Shown here: piece after piece, positions 36,930 through 45,905 of the stretch
Position numbering within the stretch: position 1 is the stretch's first letter
Layout: each line of letters begins with the position of its first letter
DNA from: Rhizobium sp. SSA_523
Lineage (GTDB): Bacteria > Pseudomonadota > Alphaproteobacteria > Rhizobiales > Rhizobiaceae
Assembly (NCBI RefSeq): GCF_030435705.1
Contig: NZ_CP129381.1
Location: forward strand, 1,426,001-1,490,000
Direction of reading: 5' to 3'
DNA length: 64,000 nt
Program-made: the position numbers and the translations under genes
The notes under the pieces: model-generated
Database searches by the model: none
Seen by the model: the letters and a program-made list of their open reading frames with translations, nothing else
Told to the model about the DNA's origin: nothing

Positions 36930-38065
36930 CAGGCCACCCTCTGCCCCTGGCGCCAGACCGAGCGCACCACCGGCACGCCTTCGGTGCGACGGACGCGCAC
37001 GAGATCGGCACGCAAACCCTGTGCAATGCGGCCCCGGTCGTCCAGCCCTACCGTGCGGGCGGGCGTGGCCGTCACCATGGCGAGAGCCTGGGGAAGGGAC
37101 ACCTCATCCAGCTCTTCCGCAAGAACGAAAGGCGCATGCAGCAGGCTGAGCGGTACGTAATCCGATGAAAGAACATCCAGGACCCCGCGCTTGGCCAGAT
37201 CGCGGGCGGCAATATTGCCGGAATGGGACTTGCCGCGCACGACATTCGGCGCGCCCATCAGCACGCTCATCCCGGCCCGATGCGATGCATCGGCGGCATC
37301 GATGCTAGTCGGAAATTCCGCAAGCCGGACGCCATAGGTGATTGCCTCATCCACATGGTCGAGTGTTGCGTCGTCGTGGCTGGCAATGGTGATGCCGCGC
37401 TCGTGACAGATCCTTGCCAGCGCCTGGCGGTGCGGCGCCGCATATTGTGCCGATAACTGCTGCCGGCGCGCGACGAAATCAGCGAAGGCCGCATCGGAAA
37501 GGCCACGTTTCGTCTTGTAGTAGAGCGTATACTGATCCATCGTCTGGAACTGCCGCTGGCCCGGAGCATGATCCATCAGCGAGACCAGGCGAACATGCGG
37601 ATCGGTTTCGAAATCAGAAAAATGCTCCATGACATCGGAGGATGAGACCTCGCATCGAAGATGCAGGAGATGTTCCGCCCGCAGCCTGTCCTCCCTCTGC
37701 GCGGTTTCGATGGCGTCTGCCATTTCGCGCATCTCGCCTTTCAGGAAGCCGCCATCCTCGTCGGCGCCCATGCGCAGGCAATCGAAAACCGTGGTGATGC
37801 CGGATGTCACAACCTGCGCATCATGGGCCTGGATGGCGGAGATCGTATGCCAGCGGACGCCCGGCCGCGGCGAATAATGGGTTTCCAGATGATCCGTATG
37901 GAGCTCCACAAGGCCCGCAATCAGATAATCGCCGCCGAAATCCTCTCCGATTTCGCTCTTGCCCTCGCTGATATCGGCGATGCGGCCGTTTTCGATCTTC
38001 ACGCTGCCGGAGATGATCGAATCTTCGAGAACGATGCGTGCATTGGAGAGAACGAGGTCTGACAT
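36929..38065 (-). CDS. phnM: Alpha-D-ribose 1-methylphosphonate 5-triphosphate diphosphatase
   Basis: An amidohydrolase-superfamily enzyme of 378 residues that removes pyrophosphate from ribose-methylphosphonate triphosphate before C-P cleavage. The metal site includes ELHTDHLETH near residue 58, SHDDAT and HSGNIAARDL with LSSDYVP, as in PhnM. The ATG at 38065 (SDLVLSNARIVLED) gives the usual N-terminus; the upstream open frame is not needed. It follows phnE2 by 84 bases and overlaps phnN. Confidence 0.94.
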   Translation of the reverse strand: MSDLVLSNARIVLEDSIISGSVKIENGRIADISEGKSEIGEDFGGDYLIAGLVELHTDHLETHYSPRPGVRWHTISAIQAHDAQVVTSGITTVFDCLRMGADEDGGFLKGEMREMADAIETAQREDRLRAEHLLHLRCEVSSSDVMEHFSDFETDPHVRLVSLMDHAPGQRQFQTMDQYTLYYKTKRGLSDAAFADFVARRQQLSAQYAAPHRQALARICHERGITIASHDDATLDHVDEAITYGVRLAEFPTSIDAADASHRAGMSVLMGAPNVVRGKSHSGNIAARDLAKRGVLDVLSSDYVPLSLLHAPFVLAEELDEVSLPQALAMVTATPARTVGLDDRGRIAQGLRADLVRVRRTEGVPVVRSVWRQGQRVA

Positions 38066-38149
38066 GTCGAGAGTAACCACTGTACGAGGGCTTGCGAAGC
38101 AGAGCCGATGAGGATGACCCAATGACGGGTATCCCGCCACGGGCAGATG

Positions 38150-39646
38150 TCAATGCTGGCGCTTGCCGATGAGGCGAGAGCGCAGCGCATTCGAGATTGC
38201 GTCGAACAGGAAGACGACGATGAGGATCAGTATCACCATATAGGCGACATTTTCCCAGTCGGAATTGGTTCGCATGGCCTCCCAAAGCTTGAGACCGATG
38301 CCGCCGGCACCGACAGCGCCGATGATCGTGGCCGACCGAGTATTGGATTCCCAGAAATACAGCGCCTGCGAGGCGAAAACCGGCAGGACCTGCGGCAGTA
38401 CGCCGAAGCGTTGGACGGCCAGCGGTGCCGCCCCCACGGATGTGATGCCTTCCCGCTGCTTGTCGTCGATATTTTCCAGCGCCTCGGAATAGAGCTTTCC
38501 CAATGTCCCGATGTCGGTGAAGAAGATGGCGGAAATGCCGGCCAGAGGTCCGGGACCGAAAGCGCGCGTGAAAAACAAAGCCCAGATGAACATGTCGACC
38601 GAACGCTGAAAATCGAAGACGCGTTTGGTGATCTGATTGAGGGGTCGGCTGCGGGTGATGTTGCGCGCGGCAATGAAGGCGAGCGGAAAGGCGACCAGGC
38701 TGGCGAAGAGCGTTCCGACGAAGGCCATGACAATGGTCTGCAGCAGCTTCGTCCACACATCCAGGTGCTGCCAGGAGGGGTTGTAGAGAATATTGTTGAT
38801 GGCGAGAGAGAGATTGCTCTGGCCCGGATCCAGCCGATCGCCGGACCAGATCAGTCCGACGATCTCAGCGAAGGATCGCCCGAAGAAGGGGGAATCGATA
38901 TCGAAGAAGAAGCCGGCCCATCCCAGATACCGCTTGTGGACGAGCACCGCATCGCTGCGGATTTCCGCCCAACCCGGCAGGCCGAAAGAGACGATGACCT
39001 TTTCCCCGGCGGCGCGCTGGGTTGCCCATTCCGGCAGCGGACCTTCCGCGCTCACGCGGTCGGCGCCGAGCACGAGCGACAGACGCTCCTCGCCGCGGCT
39101 TATGATGACCTGCGGCGGCCCGATCTCGATGGAGCTGGACCCGCTCATCTCGACCACGGCATGCGTGACGACCTCTTGCCGAGCGCTTTCCGTTTGCGGC
39201 TGGCCAGTCGCGCTGCCACTGCCGGTCGTCGACGGCGCCATGAAGGAGAAGGAGGATTGCGGCTGGGCGGGCGCCGGCTGCGGGCTTGACGGCGCGTCGA
39301 TGGTGCGGGTCACCATTTCCCGTCTGGCGCGGATCCAGTCCGGATTGGGATTGGGACCGATCGGGTCGAAGCGCGAGAATTCGATCTGCATCGTCCCATC
39401 TGCATGGATCGAGATATCCGGTCTCTCTTCGTAGGATACCCAGTCTGCCAGATAATTGCCGGCAATCCCCCAGCTGGCACTGCCGATGACCTGGCCGATG
39501 GAGAAGAACCACCAGCAGAAGATCATATAGAGCAGCGTCACCCCGGCGATGACCGGAATGCGGAACCGGCTCCAGAAGGAGGGCGTCAGCAGATGGGGAT
39601 GGCGAAGCGCAATGGCATCAAGGTCGGACATGGCAAGCGTCTGCAT
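38150..39646 (-). CDS. phnE: Phosphonate ABC permease with large periplasmic insertion
   Basis: The second phosphonate permease (PhnE2), 498 residues. The C-terminal 250 residues form the standard channel: FASLVAFPLAFIAARN, the EAA loop REGITSVGAAPLAVQRFGVLPQVLP, and ATIIGAVGAGGIGLKL. In front of it an extra helix (about residues 23-45) is followed by some 190 residues that should lie in the periplasm, including a Pro/Gln/Ser-rich linker (PSSPQPAPAQPQSS) and beta-rich parts. PhnE of E. coli is about 260-280. The ATG at 39646 has GAGGAG seven bases upstream. It lies 11 bases after phnE1. Confidence 0.9.
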   Translation of the reverse strand: MQTLAMSDLDAIALRHPHLLTPSFWSRFRIPVIAGVTLLYMIFCWWFFSIGQVIGSASWGIAGNYLADWVSYEERPDISIHADGTMQIEFSRFDPIGPNPNPDWIRARREMVTRTIDAPSSPQPAPAQPQSSFSFMAPSTTGSGSATGQPQTESARQEVVTHAVVEMSGSSSIEIGPPQVIISRGEERLSLVLGADRVSAEGPLPEWATQRAAGEKVIVSFGLPGWAEIRSDAVLVHKRYLGWAGFFFDIDSPFFGRSFAEIVGLIWSGDRLDPGQSNLSLAINNILYNPSWQHLDVWTKLLQTIVMAFVGTLFASLVAFPLAFIAARNITRSRPLNQITKRVFDFQRSVDMFIWALFFTRAFGPGPLAGISAIFFTDIGTLGKLYSEALENIDDKQREGITSVGAAPLAVQRFGVLPQVLPVFASQALYFWESNTRSATIIGAVGAGGIGLKLWEAMRTNSDWENVAYMVILILIVVFLFDAISNALRSRLIGKRQH

Positions 39647-39657
39647 GGCGTGGCTCC

Positions 39658-40629
39658 TCAATGGACCGCCTGGAAGGCGCTCTCGCCCACCAGTCTGCGC
39701 CGCAGCCAGGCGGACAGCTGATCGACTGCGATAATGGTGATGAAGAGCAGCAGCACGATAGCCAGCGTCTTGGCCTCATGGCCGCGGCTGATCGACAGGC
39801 GCAGCTGTTCGCCAATGCCGCCGCCGCCCACGGCACCGATGATGGTCGAGGCCCGCACGTTGATTTCCAGGCGCAGCAGGAAGTAGCTGATGAAGTTCGG
39901 CATGACCTGCGGTACCATGGCAAACCAGACGCGCTCCACCCAGTTCGCGCCCACTGCCCGCAGGCCTTCTTCAGGACGCATATCGGCATTTTCGACGACT
40001 TCGAAGAAGAGCTTGCCCAAGGCTCCGATCGTGTGGATCGACACCGCGATCATGGCCGGTATGGGTCCGAGCGAGAGAATGGCGAGGAAGAAGCCGGCCA
40101 GAACGATTTCCGGAAAGGCGCGCAGGATTTCCATGAAGCGGCGAACCGAACCGCGCAGCCAGACATTGCGCACCATATTGCGCGCCGCAAAGAAGGACAG
40201 GATGGAGCCGAAGAAGAAGCCGATGACCGTCGACATCAAGGCGATGTTCAGCGTTTCCGCCATCTTGTAGAAGAATTCGGGAATGTAGAAGCCATCGGTC
40301 AGATAGTAGCGGCCCTCCGGATAGTCGTATTTCAAACTACCGTCGAAATAGGGGGAGGGCAGGTCGAAGAGGGCGCGCCAGATCTCGATCGGGTCGCGCG
40401 GCAGGAGGTCCTGAACGAAATCGAAGACATGCGGAAGCCGGTCGAAGAACTTGCCGGAATTGCTGTCATTGGCAAACCAGAGCGATCCGGACAGGGCCAA
40501 AGCGAGGATGGCAAGGCTCAACAGGGTATAGACGCGGCGATTGCGGGCAAGAAGCTGCCAATGCGCCTCGATCTGCAGACCGCGCTCGCCGAGCTTTGAA
40601 GGAGATAGGGAAGAGCGGATCGCTGTCAT
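39658..40629 (-). CDS. phnE: Phosphonate ABC permease
   Basis: The first phosphonate permease (PhnE1), 323 residues with six membrane helices. The EAA loop is RPEEGLRAVGANWVERVWFAMVPQVMP and the following STIIGAVGGGGIGEQL is typical of PhnE. It would pair with PhnE2. The ATG at 40629 begins TAIRSSLSPSKLG; a GTG at 40644 would add five residues. It is separated from phnD by a 246-base gap with tandem repeats. Confidence 0.92.
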   Translation of the reverse strand: MTAIRSSLSPSKLGERGLQIEAHWQLLARNRRVYTLLSLAILALALSGSLWFANDSNSGKFFDRLPHVFDFVQDLLPRDPIEIWRALFDLPSPYFDGSLKYDYPEGRYYLTDGFYIPEFFYKMAETLNIALMSTVIGFFFGSILSFFAARNMVRNVWLRGSVRRFMEILRAFPEIVLAGFFLAILSLGPIPAMIAVSIHTIGALGKLFFEVVENADMRPEEGLRAVGANWVERVWFAMVPQVMPNFISYFLLRLEINVRASTIIGAVGGGGIGEQLRLSISRGHEAKTLAIVLLLFITIIAVDQLSAWLRRRLVGESAFQAVH

Positions 40630-40660
40630 TCTGATGTCCGGCACGGCGTTTCAAGGCGTT

Positions 40661-40728
40661 TTCATGAGGCTCGCCAGTTCATGAGGCTGGCCATTCTATG
40701 AGGTTGGCCAGTTCATGGGGTTGGCTGG
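40661..40728. repeat. Four tandem degenerate 17-base repeats in the phnD-phnE1 gap
   Basis: Four adjacent copies: TTCATGAGGCTCGCCAG, TTCATGAGGCTGGCCAT, TCTATGAGGTTGGCCAG and TTCATGGGGTTGGCTGG (40661-40728). The unit is not a multiple of three and lies outside any gene. CTGGCCA (40687-40693) pairs perfectly with TGGCCAG (40705-40711), so the array can fold into hairpins in the mRNA. It probably separates expression of the abundant binding protein from the permeases. The rest of the gap (40729-40875) shows nothing I can name. Confidence 0.85.
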
Positions 40729-40875
40729 GACTCGCAAGCATGCACCCGAGCCCGTCGCGAGGCTTAAGGTGACAGGATGCGCTAACCGGTCCGCCGGTCT
40801 CACCCTGACGGGCAAGATGTGCTCCTGCGGACCGGATCATTACGCAGCCTTCCGGCTTGGCGTCGTCCTGCGGCG

Positions 40876-41781
40876 TCAGCCGCCGATCGTGGCCTTGCGG
40901 GCGTCGATGATCGGCTTGTAGAAGTCGACATTGACTTCGGCAAAGCCCTTGAAGTCGCCACCTTCGATCGCCGAGAAGCAGGCCGGATCTTCCTTCGGCA
41001 GGTTCATCATGAAGGTCTTGAACTTTGTCTTGAGGTCCTCGTTGAGCGAGGTCCGCACGACAATCGGACCGTTCGGGATCAGCGGCGACTTCCAGAGTTC
41101 GACGAGGTCATCCATGTTGAGGATACCCTTGTCGACCATCTTGCGCAGATTGCCCGAGGTATAGCCGTCCTTGAACACGCCGACGCCCGATCCGAAAGTG
41201 GTGCCGGCGTCGAATGTGCCTTTCAGGACTTCGAGGACCAGGTTCTCATGTCCGCCGCCGAAGCCGGTGGAGCCGAAATAGCCCTTGACCGGCGCGCCGA
41301 TGGCTTCGGGCAGGGTGACGGTGGGGATGAGGTAGCCGGAGGTCGAGTCGGGATCGGCAAAGCCGAGCTTCTTGCCCTTCATGTCGGCCAGCGACTTGAT
41401 GCCGGAATCCTTGCGCGCCACCATGATCGAGTGATAGCCCATGGAGCCGTCCGTCTGCACCGTGGTCAGGATCGGCTCGACAGCCTTCGGATCGGCGAGA
41501 TAGGCTTTGGCATAGCCGGAGGCGCCGAGCTCGGCATAATCCAGTGTGCCGCCCAGCAGGCCCTGGATCACGCCGTCATAATCGGCGGCCGGAAACATCG
41601 ACACTTTTTCAAAGCCGAGTTCCTTCTTCAGGTGATCCTGAAGGCAGGCGAAGTTGCGCAGGCGGTCGGCTTCATTCTCCCCGCCCAGGATTCCGATGCG
41701 GAATTCCTTCGCGTCCTGTGCAGCGGCAATACCGGCGAGCGAAACAAGCGCAACGGCGGCAAGAAGGGTCTTCTTCAGCAT
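40876..41781 (-). CDS. phnD: Phosphonate-binding periplasmic protein
   Basis: A 301-residue solute-binding protein with a cleavable signal (about 1-21, ending GIAAAQ). FRIGILGGENEADRLRNF, LDYAELGASGYAKAYL, GSMGYHSIMVARKDSGIKSLADMKGKKLGFADPDSTSGYLIP and STGFGGGHENLVLEVLKG match PhnD proteins, which bind aminoethylphosphonate and related phosphonates. Gene order phnC-phnD-phnE1-phnE2 is standard for rhizobia. Confidence 0.94.
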   Translation of the reverse strand: MLKKTLLAAVALVSLAGIAAAQDAKEFRIGILGGENEADRLRNFACLQDHLKKELGFEKVSMFPAADYDGVIQGLLGGTLDYAELGASGYAKAYLADPKAVEPILTTVQTDGSMGYHSIMVARKDSGIKSLADMKGKKLGFADPDSTSGYLIPTVTLPEAIGAPVKGYFGSTGFGGGHENLVLEVLKGTFDAGTTFGSGVGVFKDGYTSGNLRKMVDKGILNMDDLVELWKSPLIPNGPIVVRTSLNEDLKTKFKTFMMNLPKEDPACFSAIEGGDFKGFAEVNVDFYKPIIDARKATIGG

Positions 41782-41852
41782 GAGTTTCTCCTGTCAGAGC
41801 AATGGAGTGGCATTAATTCAACCCTTGACGCCGGGCTGGCGATCAGTGCGGC

Positions 41853-42707
41853 TCACGCCTCGGCTGTATTGAGGGGACGCGATTTCGCAGATAGTGGAAG
41901 CACCGCTTGGGGTACGTTGGACATGGTAATGCTGGTGGAAGTCATCGTCTCGTCTATGCCGGCACCGTCACGGTCGGAACCATAGATCTCCTGCACCGCG
42001 CCGGGCGTCAGCGCACCGGGCGGGCCATCGAAAACCACACGCCCCTGCGCCATGCCGATGATCCGCTCGCAGTAGTTGCGAGCCGTATCCAGAGTATGGA
42101 GGTTGGTGATGACCGTGATCCCCTCCTGTTCGTTGATATTGCGCAGCGCATCCATCACGATCTTCGCGTTCAGCGGGTCCAAGGAGGCGATAGGCTCATC
42201 GGCCAGCACCATTTTGGGTGACTGCATCAAGGCCCGTGCAATCGCCACGCGCTGCTGCTGTCCACCGGAGAGCGTACCGGCCGCCTGCAGCGCGGTTTGC
42301 TCTATGCCGAGCCGCTCCAGCGCGGCGATCGCCATCAGGCGCTCCTCGCGGCTGAAGATGTTGAGGATGCTGAGCAGGGTGGACCGATGGTTCAGCCGGC
42401 CCAGAAGCACATTGGTCAAGACGTCGAGCCGCGGCACGAGGTTGAATTGCTGGAAGATCATGGCGCAGTCGCGCTGCCAGTCGCGCAGGGCCTGGCCTCG
42501 CAGGGAGGAGATCTCCTGCGTGCCGAAGTGAATACTGCCTGCACTGCAATCGACCAGGCGGTTCAGCATGCGAAGGAGGGTGGATTTGCCGGCGCCGGAG
42601 CGGCCGATAATGCCGACCATCTGCCCGGCGGGAATGTCCAGCGTCACGCAGTCCACCGCAGCATTCGTGCCGAACCTGCGGGTCAGACTGTTCAGTTTCA
42701 GGTGCAT
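41853..42707 (-). CDS. phnC: Phosphonate ABC importer ATPase
   Basis: A 284-residue ABC ATPase of the PhnC group. Walker [10 protein letters not shown], signature [15 protein letters not shown], Walker [15 protein letters not shown]-loop [11 protein letters not shown]; the segment [13 protein letters not shown] is typical of PhnC. Two ATGs are possible: 42713 and 42707; the second is correctly spaced from AAGGA and starts [12 protein letters not shown]. First gene of the phn operon. The upstream gap (42714-42910) is A+T-rich near 42790, as a promoter region would be; no convincing Pho box was found. Confidence 0.93.
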   Translation of the reverse strand: MHLKLNSLTRRFGTNAAVDCVTLDIPAGQMVGIIGRSGAGKSTLLRMLNRLVDCSAGSIHFGTQEISSLRGQALRDWQRDCAMIFQQFNLVPRLDVLTNVLLGRLNHRSTLLSILNIFSREERLMAIAALERLGIEQTALQAAGTLSGGQQQRVAIARALMQSPKMVLADEPIASLDPLNAKIVMDALRNINEQEGITVITNLHTLDTARNYCERIIGMAQGRVVFDGPPGALTPGAVQEIYGSDRDGAGIDETMTSTSITMSNVPQAVLPLSAKSRPLNTAEA

Positions 42708-42910
42708 TGCCATTCCTTCGTCATGATCATCGACGCCGGAGCAATGCCTAGAGGCCTAGTGTAAAGCCTGCATGTCGCTTTTATGTAGAAAATATAAAAT
42801 CGTTAAATATCTGAAAACACGTTATTTTCGCATATTCATGACGTTTGCGTGGCAGGCGACGACGAGGCTTCCCGCCGGTGCAGGCGGGCAAGGGCGCATG
42901 CCGATCCCTT

Positions 42911-42944
42911 AAAAACTGCGTCCTCGGACTTCGCGTCCCGCAGT
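42911..42944 (-). terminator. Intrinsic terminator of the mevalonate operon
   Basis: Read on the minus strand, ACTGCG pairs with CGCAGT (42939-42944 with 42915-42920), enclosing a smaller GGAC/GTCC hairpin, and is followed by a T-run (AAAAA on the plus strand). It starts about ten bases after the mvaB stop. Confidence 0.75.
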
Positions 42945-42953
42945 CTAGACCCC

Positions 42954-43826
42954 TTAATGCGGCTCCGCCGGCACGCGGACGAGATCTTCGGCAAAGCGCG
43001 CGGCTGCAGCCAGTTCGTCGAGTTTCAGCCCTGTTGGATAGCCCAGTCTCTCCACAAGCCCGGCAACCAGTTCGCTATCCACATTGCCTTTCGCGCCCGG
43101 CGCATAGGGGCATCCGCCGAGACCGGCAACAGCGCTGTCGAAAATGCGCAGGCCTTTTTCCAGGCTGACTTCGATACTTTGCGGCGCGCATCCATTGGTA
43201 TCGTGATAGTGGCCTGCCAGCCGTGCAGCCGGGGCGATATCGAGAACCGCATCCAGCATGGCGGCAATGGTGTCCGGCCGGCCCTGGCCCACGGTGTCGC
43301 CGAGACTGACTTCATGGCAGCCCAGCGCGAAGAGCGCTTGTGTGACCCTTGCAACGGCACCGGGAGAGATCGCACCTTCATAAGGACATTCGACAATGCA
43401 GGATACATAGCCGCGCACGGGAAGGCCGGCGAGATTTGCCGCCTGCGCCAGCGGCCGGAAGCGCCCCAGGCTTTCGGCAATGCTGCAATTGATGTTCTTC
43501 TGACTGAAGCTTTCTGATGCGGAGGCGAAGATCGCCACCTCGTCGGCGCGGGCCCTGACGGCAGCGTCGAAACCTTTGAGATTGGGCGTCAGCACCGAAT
43601 AGGTAACGCCCGGATTGCGCTTGATGCGGGAAAGAACGTCCGCTGCATCCGCCATTTGCGGCACCCAGCGCGGCGACACGAAGCTGGTGGCCTCGATCCG
43701 GCGAAAGCCGCATGCGCTCAGCCGGTCGATCAGGGCGATCTTGGCCTCGGTCGGCACGAACCGCGCTTCGTTCTGCAGTCCGTCGCGCGGGCCAACTTCG
43801 ACGATCGTCACGCTTTGCTTCTGCAT
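42954..43826 (-). CDS. mvaB: Hydroxymethylglutaryl-CoA lyase
   Basis: A DRE-TIM-family aldolase of 290 residues that splits HMG-CoA to acetyl-CoA and acetoacetate. EVGPRDGLQNE at the start, EATSFVSPRWVPQMAD, GHYHDTNGCA and the HMG-CoA lyase signature region VAGLGGCPYAPGAKGNV with its catalytic cysteine are present. A GTG at 43835 overlaps the upstream stop; the ATG at 43826 was preferred. It ends an operon with HMG-CoA reductase, so the role is mevalonate catabolism rather than leucine breakdown. Confidence 0.93.
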   Translation of the reverse strand: MQKQSVTIVEVGPRDGLQNEARFVPTEAKIALIDRLSACGFRRIEATSFVSPRWVPQMADAADVLSRIKRNPGVTYSVLTPNLKGFDAAVRARADEVAIFASASESFSQKNINCSIAESLGRFRPLAQAANLAGLPVRGYVSCIVECPYEGAISPGAVARVTQALFALGCHEVSLGDTVGQGRPDTIAAMLDAVLDIAPAARLAGHYHDTNGCAPQSIEVSLEKGLRIFDSAVAGLGGCPYAPGAKGNVDSELVAGLVERLGYPTGLKLDELAAAARFAEDLVRVPAEPH

Positions 43827-43831
43827 CCGGT

Positions 43832-45142
43832 TCACCGCATCAGGCTCGGAAGCCAGGTCACCAGATCGGGAAAGGCAACGCAGATCAGCAGCCCGGTCAC
43901 CTGCAGGAAGAAGAAGGGCAGGATGCCGCGATAGACCGTGGCCATGCTGATATTCTTCGGGAGGGTCCCTTTGATGTAGAACAGCGTATAGCCGAAAGGC
44001 GGGCTGATATAGCCCATCTGGATCGTCAGGGCGAAGAGCACGCCGAACCAGATGTGGTCGAAGCCGTAGAACTGGATGACCGGCAGGAAGACCGGCACGG
44101 TCAGCAGGATGATGCCGATCTCATCCAGCACGGTGCCGAGGAAGATCAGGATCAGCATCATCAAAGCAAGGACGACGTAGCGGTTGGCGTCCAGTCCTTC
44201 GAGAAGCTGGAAGAGCGTGTCGGCACCGCCAAGCCCCGTGAAAATAGCGACATAGGCCTTGGCACCAAGCGTGATCCACAGGATCATGCCGGTGGTCTTC
44301 AGGGTGCCGATCGCGCAATCCTGCACCATGTCGAGATTGAGATTGCCGCGCAGGAAGGCCGCGAGCGCGGCGCCGAGCACGCCGACGGCGGCCGCTTCGG
44401 TCGGGGTCGCAACGCCGAAGAAGATGGAGCCGAGGACCATGACGATGATCATGGTGGGCAGGATCAGCGTCTTCAAGGCGCTGAACTTCTGGCTCCAGCT
44501 GGCTTTCGGTGTATCCCGGCGATCCGGCACCATATGCGGCCGGAAGATCCCGATCAGCACGATATAGCCGATGTAGAGCAGGCCGAGAATAATCCCGGGC
44601 ACGATCCCGGCGATCAGCATCTTGCCGATCGAGACCTGCGCCGTCACGGAATAGACGATGGTCAGCACCGAAGGCGGGATCAGAATGCCGAGCGTGCCCG
44701 CCGCGCAGATGGTGCCGGAGGCCAGACGGGCATCATAGCCGCGTTTCAGCATTTCCGGCAGAGCCAGGATGCCCATGGCGGTCACGGCGGCACCAACAAC
44801 GCCCGTCATGGCGGCCATGACCAGGCAGATGACCACGGTGCCGATGGCCAGGCCGCCGCGCACGCGCCCGAACCACAATTCCATCGCAGTATAGAGGTCG
44901 CGGATGACATCGGACCTCTGCAGGAGCAGTGCCATGAAGATATAGAGCGGGATGCCGAGAAGAGCTTCCGAATGCATGGTGTCGAACATCTGCAGAACCA
45001 GCACCACGAGCGCGCTGGAATCCCAGAAGAGGACGGTGAACAGGACGGAAAGTCCGCCGAGTACGAAAGCGACGGGAAGGCCGAACAGAAGAAACAGCGT
45101 TAGCCCGCCGAACATGGCGATGAGAATTTCGGTCGGTGACAT
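43832..45142 (-). CDS. TRAP transporter large permease (DctM type)
   Basis: A 436-residue inner-membrane protein with about twelve helices, the ion-coupled translocating subunit of a TRAP importer. AGTLGILIPPSVLTIVYSV and VLDEIGIILLTVPVFLPVI are conserved DctM segments. It overlaps dctQ by one base, reading through TGATG. Together with DctP and DctQ, between the two mevalonate enzymes, it probably takes up mevalonate (inference from context). Confidence 0.93.
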   Translation of the reverse strand: MSPTEILIAMFGGLTLFLLFGLPVAFVLGGLSVLFTVLFWDSSALVVLVLQMFDTMHSEALLGIPLYIFMALLLQRSDVIRDLYTAMELWFGRVRGGLAIGTVVICLVMAAMTGVVGAAVTAMGILALPEMLKRGYDARLASGTICAAGTLGILIPPSVLTIVYSVTAQVSIGKMLIAGIVPGIILGLLYIGYIVLIGIFRPHMVPDRRDTPKASWSQKFSALKTLILPTMIIVMVLGSIFFGVATPTEAAAVGVLGAALAAFLRGNLNLDMVQDCAIGTLKTTGMILWITLGAKAYVAIFTGLGGADTLFQLLEGLDANRYVVLALMMLILIFLGTVLDEIGIILLTVPVFLPVIQFYGFDHIWFGVLFALTIQMGYISPPFGYTLFYIKGTLPKNISMATVYRGILPFFFLQVTGLLICVAFPDLVTWLPSLMR

Positions 45143-45678
45143 CAGTGGGCAGCCTCGCTATCGGCCTCGTGGTGCGCAAGCGCAAAGGGATCTAGGAGAA
45201 TACGAAGCCATTCGACGGCGGCCTGCAGGCCAAGCAGAACGAGAGCGAGCGGGATGAAGAGCTTTACCGGCCAGATCGGCGGGTTCCACGAGGAATAGGA
45301 GGTCTCCCCATATTCCCAGGCCTGCCACGCAAAAGGCACGGCGTAGAACAGGAGGATCACGCAGAAGGCGATGATGATCGGATAGTTGATGATTTCGAGC
45401 ATCCGGCGCGTGCCGGGGCCGACCGAATTCTGGATGAGGTCGAGGCTGACATGGCCGCGCTCGTGCAGGATATAGGGTCCGGCCAGGAGGAAATAGGGGC
45501 CGAAGATCAGTGTCGCCAGTTCCATGGCCCAGGATGAGGGAGAATTGAACAGATAGCGCGAAACGACCGCAAACAGCATGACCGGCACGATGATGAACAT
45601 CATCAGGCTGGCACCTCGAAAAATGAAGCGGTTGATCGCAGTGATCGTGTTGTAAAGGAGCTCGATGGATCTGGGCAT
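45142..45678 (-). CDS. TRAP transporter small permease (DctQ type)
   Basis: A 178-residue four-helix membrane protein, the small subunit that links the binding protein to the DctM channel. FIFRGASLMMFIIVPVMLFAVVSRYLFNSPSSWAMELATLIFGPYFLLAGPYILHERGHVSLDL is the typical DctQ first half. The ATG at 45678 gives the family length; the open frame upstream would add residues without similarity. It is separated from dctP by a 227-base gap with strong hairpins. Confidence 0.9.
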   Translation of the reverse strand: MPRSIELLYNTITAINRFIFRGASLMMFIIVPVMLFAVVSRYLFNSPSSWAMELATLIFGPYFLLAGPYILHERGHVSLDLIQNSVGPGTRRMLEIINYPIIIAFCVILLFYAVPFAWQAWEYGETSYSSWNPPIWPVKLFIPLALVLLGLQAAVEWLRILLDPFALAHHEADSEAAH

Positions 45679-45747
45679 GGGCGCTCGACAAGAAGTTCGC
45701 TGTCGCGGGAAGGGCAAGCCGGCTCTGGCTCGTGATTGGCGGGTCAG

Positions 45748-45886
45748 AAGGACGGTGCGTGACGGATCCCGGTCTGGCCTTTGCGCCTGTTCGGGATCGT
45801 CACCGTTGTCGCCGTCCTTGCATCCCGTCCTGGCATGGGTGGCGCGGCCAATCCAGGCCCTGGAGCGGTCCAGGGCCCGGTTTTTT
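45748..45886. repeat. Two strong hairpins in the dctP-dctQ gap; one has a plus-strand T-run
   Basis: Structure one: AAGGACGG (45748-45755), GTGACG and ATCCCG pair with CGGGAT, CGTCAC and CCGTCCTT (45812-45819), a long interrupted stem over 72 bases. Structure two: GGCCCTGGA (45856-45864) and TCCAGGGCC (45869-45877) form a perfect stem with a four-base loop, followed by CGG and six T on the plus strand, the form of an intrinsic terminator in the antisense direction. In the sense mRNA they separate dctP from dctQM. No plus-strand gene is recognised here. Confidence 0.7.
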
Positions 45887-45905
45887 CGGCCAGGCCAAGG
45901 CTTCT

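Noticed and set aside
40661..40728. Tandem repeats considered as a small CRISPR array
   Set aside because: Units of 17 bases are directly adjacent without spacers, degenerate, and no cas genes are present.
42708..42953. Pho box upstream of phnC
   Set aside because: Only isolated GTCAT words occur, without the 11-base periodicity required.
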